A DNA stretch of 7,849 nt from NCBI GenBank assembly GCA_001604435.1, contig LVBO01000076.1, forward strand, positions 1 to 7,849. Reading direction: 5' to 3'. Shown here piece after piece: positions 5,888 to 7,849 of the stretch. The notes below the pieces were generated by a model that worked only from the letters and a program-made list of their open reading frames with translations, made no database searches and was not told the DNA's origin. Source of the stretch: Synergistales bacterium Syner_01 (GTDB lineage: Bacteria > Synergistota > Synergistia > Synergistales > Aminobacteriaceae). A program made the translations under genes and the position numbers. Numbering within the stretch: position 1 is the stretch's first letter; every line of letters begins with the position of its first letter.

Positions 5888-7663
5888 TTACTTTTTCGAA
5901 GAAGGAGCAGCGGCGGCTCCGTTTCTTCGGATCGAACCCATTCCGATAAAAACACCGTCGTCCTCTACGGCGATTACATTCGGTCCTCCGAAGAAGAGAT
6001 CCGGATACGAATACACTTTGGTCTTATGGCCAAGAATCTTCTCGAGAAACAGAACGCTCTCTTCTGGATACCCTTCCTCCATGTGAATTTCCTTATAGGA
6101 ATCGTACCCTGTAAATTTGGGGGCTTTGACTGTCTCTTCGATGGACCAGTCAAAGTCAACAAGCCCTACGATCATTTCGACAATGGTCGATACAATACGT
6201 CCTGCTCCAGGAGAACCGATAATCCAGCGCACCTTGCCATCTTTCTCAACAATCGTCGGAGCTATTGTTGTGCGGGGACGCTTGCCCGGTTCCAAATTGA
6301 TAGGGTCTCCTTCAACAAATTTCGACTTGAAGTTACCCATTTCATTATTAAGAAAATAGCCATCGATCCAATTGCCTGTTCCAAAAAACGCAGATATCGT
6401 CTGCGTCCATGCCACAGCGTTTCCGTCTTTGTCAATAATCGAAAAATGCGTCGTTGAGGGAGACTCCACGGGATCCTTTATCCTACTCGAAGTTGCGGGA
6501 ACAGGGGCTTCTTCTTTAAAACCATCAAGCATAGCCTTAACGTATGTCGTCTCGCCATTCTCGTACGGTTCGGGATCACCGGAGCGGTACACCCACGTCT
6601 CAGGATCGGAAGCTTTTGACAAGTCAATAGCCATCATTCTGCTGCGAGCATATTCCTTGCTGACGAACCCTTTCTCTGGAAGCTTGTCAAACGCTGGATC
6701 ACCGACAAAGTAACGTTGATCGAGAGCCGTCAGTATAAAAGCCTCCTGCATGATATGAAGAGCTAAGGGATCATCCCATCCCATAAGACCAAGATTAAAG
6801 TTTTCGAGGATGTTCAACGTCGCCAATAGGCGCGCTCCTCCGACCGGATTCCCAGGGACAAAAATATCGTACCCGCGGTACTTCCCGTGCAGAACTTCTC
6901 TTAAAATGGCCGTGTAGGATTCTAAATCCGACTTACGGGTCCATCCATCTTTTTCAACCATAAACTTCTCTAAATTATCGCCAAGTTCTCCCTTATAATA
7001 CACATCGGTCCCATTTTCGGCGATCAAAGAAAGCGTTTCCGCAAGCGCTGGATTCTTGAAATGATCCCCTGGCTCCCAGGGCATTTCCTCGTTAAGAAAA
7101 TCCGGGGAGTTCTTAAGAATCTTGTCGAAATTGTCCTTTACGACTTTTGAAAAAGTCTCGTTTACTTCAAAACCTTCTTGGGCAAGCTTGACGGATGGAG
7201 CAATAAGTTCTTTCAAAGGAAGCGATGCTCCTAATTCGTGCGCCATTTTCACTGCGGCAAGAACTCCCGGGATACAAAACCCCTTCGGAGTCGACGAGAT
7301 ATCCCGAAGCTGCAGACCTGTTGCCGCAAGATTTTCATAGGTTGCCACAGCCGGAGCTGCACTTCGAAAGTCAACCGCAATTTTTCGTCCGTCGGCTAAA
7401 GAGACAACCATAAAACCTTCTCCGCCGATACCGGAAGCGTATGGCTCCACCACGCCAAGCGCAAAGCTGACAGCAATTGCGGCATCGATCGCGTTTCCGC
7501 CTCTTTCCAGTATTTCTGCGCCTACTTTTGCTGCGAGAGGATTCGCAGCCGCAACCATACCCTCTTTTGATCGAAGAAGCGGAGCGACTTCTACCGCAAG
7601 CGCAGGAAGCGCAATCAAACAAACTGCGAGAAGCGAAAGAACAGCGTTGCGAAACTTTTTCAT
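5888..7663 (-). CDS. Divergent gamma-glutamyltransferase-family Ntn hydrolase, exported (GGT paralogue B)
   Basis: This is a 591-residue GGT-family precursor. It starts with ATG, with AAAAGGAGG (7679-7671) 7 nt upstream. Signal peptide residues 1-23 end in ALA. RGGNAIDAA (54-62), SGIGGEGF and VDFR (Arg100, like E. coli Arg114) support the family. Autocleavage is expected before Thr404 in PSTTHFSIID, giving a 188-residue small subunit. The pocket differs from classical GGT: E. coli Asn411 corresponds to Ser424, Gln430 to Glu441, Asp433 to Asn444, Ser462-Ser463 to Thr465-Thr466, and Gly483-Gly484 to Gly486-Ala487. Asp433 normally binds the alpha-amino group of the gamma-glutamyl donor, so the acyl substrate may lack that group or differ in it. 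It also carries a longer linker before the nucleophile than paralogue A. The two paralogues are too divergent for a recent duplication. It is the first gene of the cluster and uses more AT-rich codons than ggt-A. Confidence 0.9.
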   Translation of the reverse strand: MKKFRNAVLSLLAVCLIALPALAVEVAPLLRSKEGMVAAANPLAAKVGAEILERGGNAIDAAIAVSFALGVVEPYASGIGGEGFMVVSLADGRKIAVDFRSAAPAVATYENLAATGLQLRDISSTPKGFCIPGVLAAVKMAHELGASLPLKELIAPSVKLAQEGFEVNETFSKVVKDNFDKILKNSPDFLNEEMPWEPGDHFKNPALAETLSLIAENGTDVYYKGELGDNLEKFMVEKDGWTRKSDLESYTAILREVLHGKYRGYDIFVPGNPVGGARLLATLNILENFNLGLMGWDDPLALHIMQEAFILTALDQRYFVGDPAFDKLPEKGFVSKEYARSRMMAIDLSKASDPETWVYRSGDPEPYENGETTYVKAMLDGFKEEAPVPATSSRIKDPVESPSTTHFSIIDKDGNAVAWTQTISAFFGTGNWIDGYFLNNEMGNFKSKFVEGDPINLEPGKRPRTTIAPTIVEKDGKVRWIIGSPGAGRIVSTIVEMIVGLVDFDWSIEETVKAPKFTGYDSYKEIHMEEGYPEESVLFLEKILGHKTKVYSYPDLFFGGPNVIAVEDDGVFIGMGSIRRNGAAAAPSSKK

Positions 7664-7715
7664 AACAACCCCTCCTTTTGATCTTATTTAAAAGTTCAAA
7701 AAAACTTCACGAGTA

Positions 7716-7744
7716 ATCATACGAAACGCGTTGCGGTGCTTCAA
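7716..7744 (-). promoter_or_regulatory. Predicted promoter of the ggt-B / M14 / ggt-A cluster
   Basis: On the minus strand TTGAAG (7744-7739), a 17-nt spacer and TATGAT (7721-7716, 5 of 6 matches) form a good sigma70-type promoter. Transcription would start near 7709, with a leader of about 46 nt. It begins only 8 nt beyond the upstream stop codon, so the cluster can be transcribed independently as well as by read-through. Confidence 0.6.
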
Positions 7745-7751
7745 TTCAGGC

Positions 7752-7849
7752 TTACAATTTCCCAGCAGGTGCGAGGAACGCGCCCACTCCTTTTTCCTGA
7801 AGTTCCTCGAACGTCGGGATGTTCTCCAGGAGGACGCCCCGCTCCTCGT
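7752..7849 (-). CDS. Unidentified protein, C-terminal 32 codons
   Basis: The end of a gene that enters from the right edge is visible. Its last residues read EERGVLLENIPTFEEL, then QEKGVGAFLAPAGKL, then TAA at 7754-7752. The fragment has strongly coding codon use and a mixed helix/strand pattern. It is on the same strand as the ggt cluster, 88 nt from the ggt-B start, so it may belong to the same metabolic locus. A weak pattern likeness to the C-terminal part of cyclase/formamidase-type hydrolases is not enough for a call. No intrinsic terminator follows it. Confidence 0.6.
   Translation of the reverse strand, partial: EERGVLLENIPTFEELQEKGVGAFLAPAGKL

Noticed and set aside
5888..7663. Recent tandem duplication of the two ggt genes
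   Set aside because: The proteins differ widely outside core motifs, including pocket residues and linker length, and their base composition differs. No long DNA repeat is visible between them.
7697..7712. T-rich stretch on the minus strand after the right-edge gene, as a possible terminator
   Set aside because: Only a 5-bp AT-only stem (AAGTT/AACTT) flanks it and no GC-rich hairpin precedes the T-run. It also lies within the predicted ggt-B leader.

Overview
The window looks like chromosomal DNA of a Gram-negative-type bacterium: four predicted exported enzymes or binding proteins, strong AGGAGG-type ribosome binding sites, and frequent GTG starts. The mix of secreted gamma-glutamyltransferases, an M14/aspartoacylase-like hydrolase, a sugar-binding protein and an FGGY kinase would suit an amino-acid- and peptide-fermenting anaerobe such as a member of the Synergistota. 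That assignment is inference from gene content only.

Layout. (i) 1-227, minus: 5' part of an exported sugar/AI-2-type ABC substrate-binding protein, with its own promoter (TTGACA, 17-nt spacer, GAGAAT). (ii) 426-1205, plus: a stand-alone ParA/Soj-type ATPase, divergent from the binding protein; no ParB follows. (iii) 1309-2850, plus: an FGGY-family carbohydrate kinase. It ends at a perfect inverted repeat with T-runs on both sides (2870-2904), which probably terminates transcription from both directions. (iv) 2918-7663, minus: a three-gene cluster reading ggt-like B (5888-7663), then M14-like hydrolase (4745-5824), then ggt-like A (2918-4651). The intergenic gaps are 63 and 93 nt, and a good promoter lies just upstream (7716-7744). 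(v) 7752-7849, minus: the last 32 codons of an unidentified gene.

How they may work together. The binding protein and the kinase fit uptake and phosphorylation of a carbohydrate or signal molecule. ParA sits between them with no obvious functional link. The minus-strand cluster encodes three proteins with signal peptides, so it probably acts outside the cytoplasm on gamma-glutamyl or N-acyl amino-acid compounds. The two GGT paralogues differ: A keeps nearly all classical substrate-binding residues, while B keeps the autoprocessing/nucleophile Thr but has changed the residue equivalent to E. coli Asp433 to Asn, along with other pocket positions. This suggests that B uses a different acyl substrate.

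No tRNA, rRNA, CRISPR, insertion sequence or integrase signal was seen, and no stretch over 300 bases lacks a gene. The clearest lead is the divergent GGT-B in a GGT/M14/GGT exported-hydrolase operon. I did not see strong evidence for an entirely new system.
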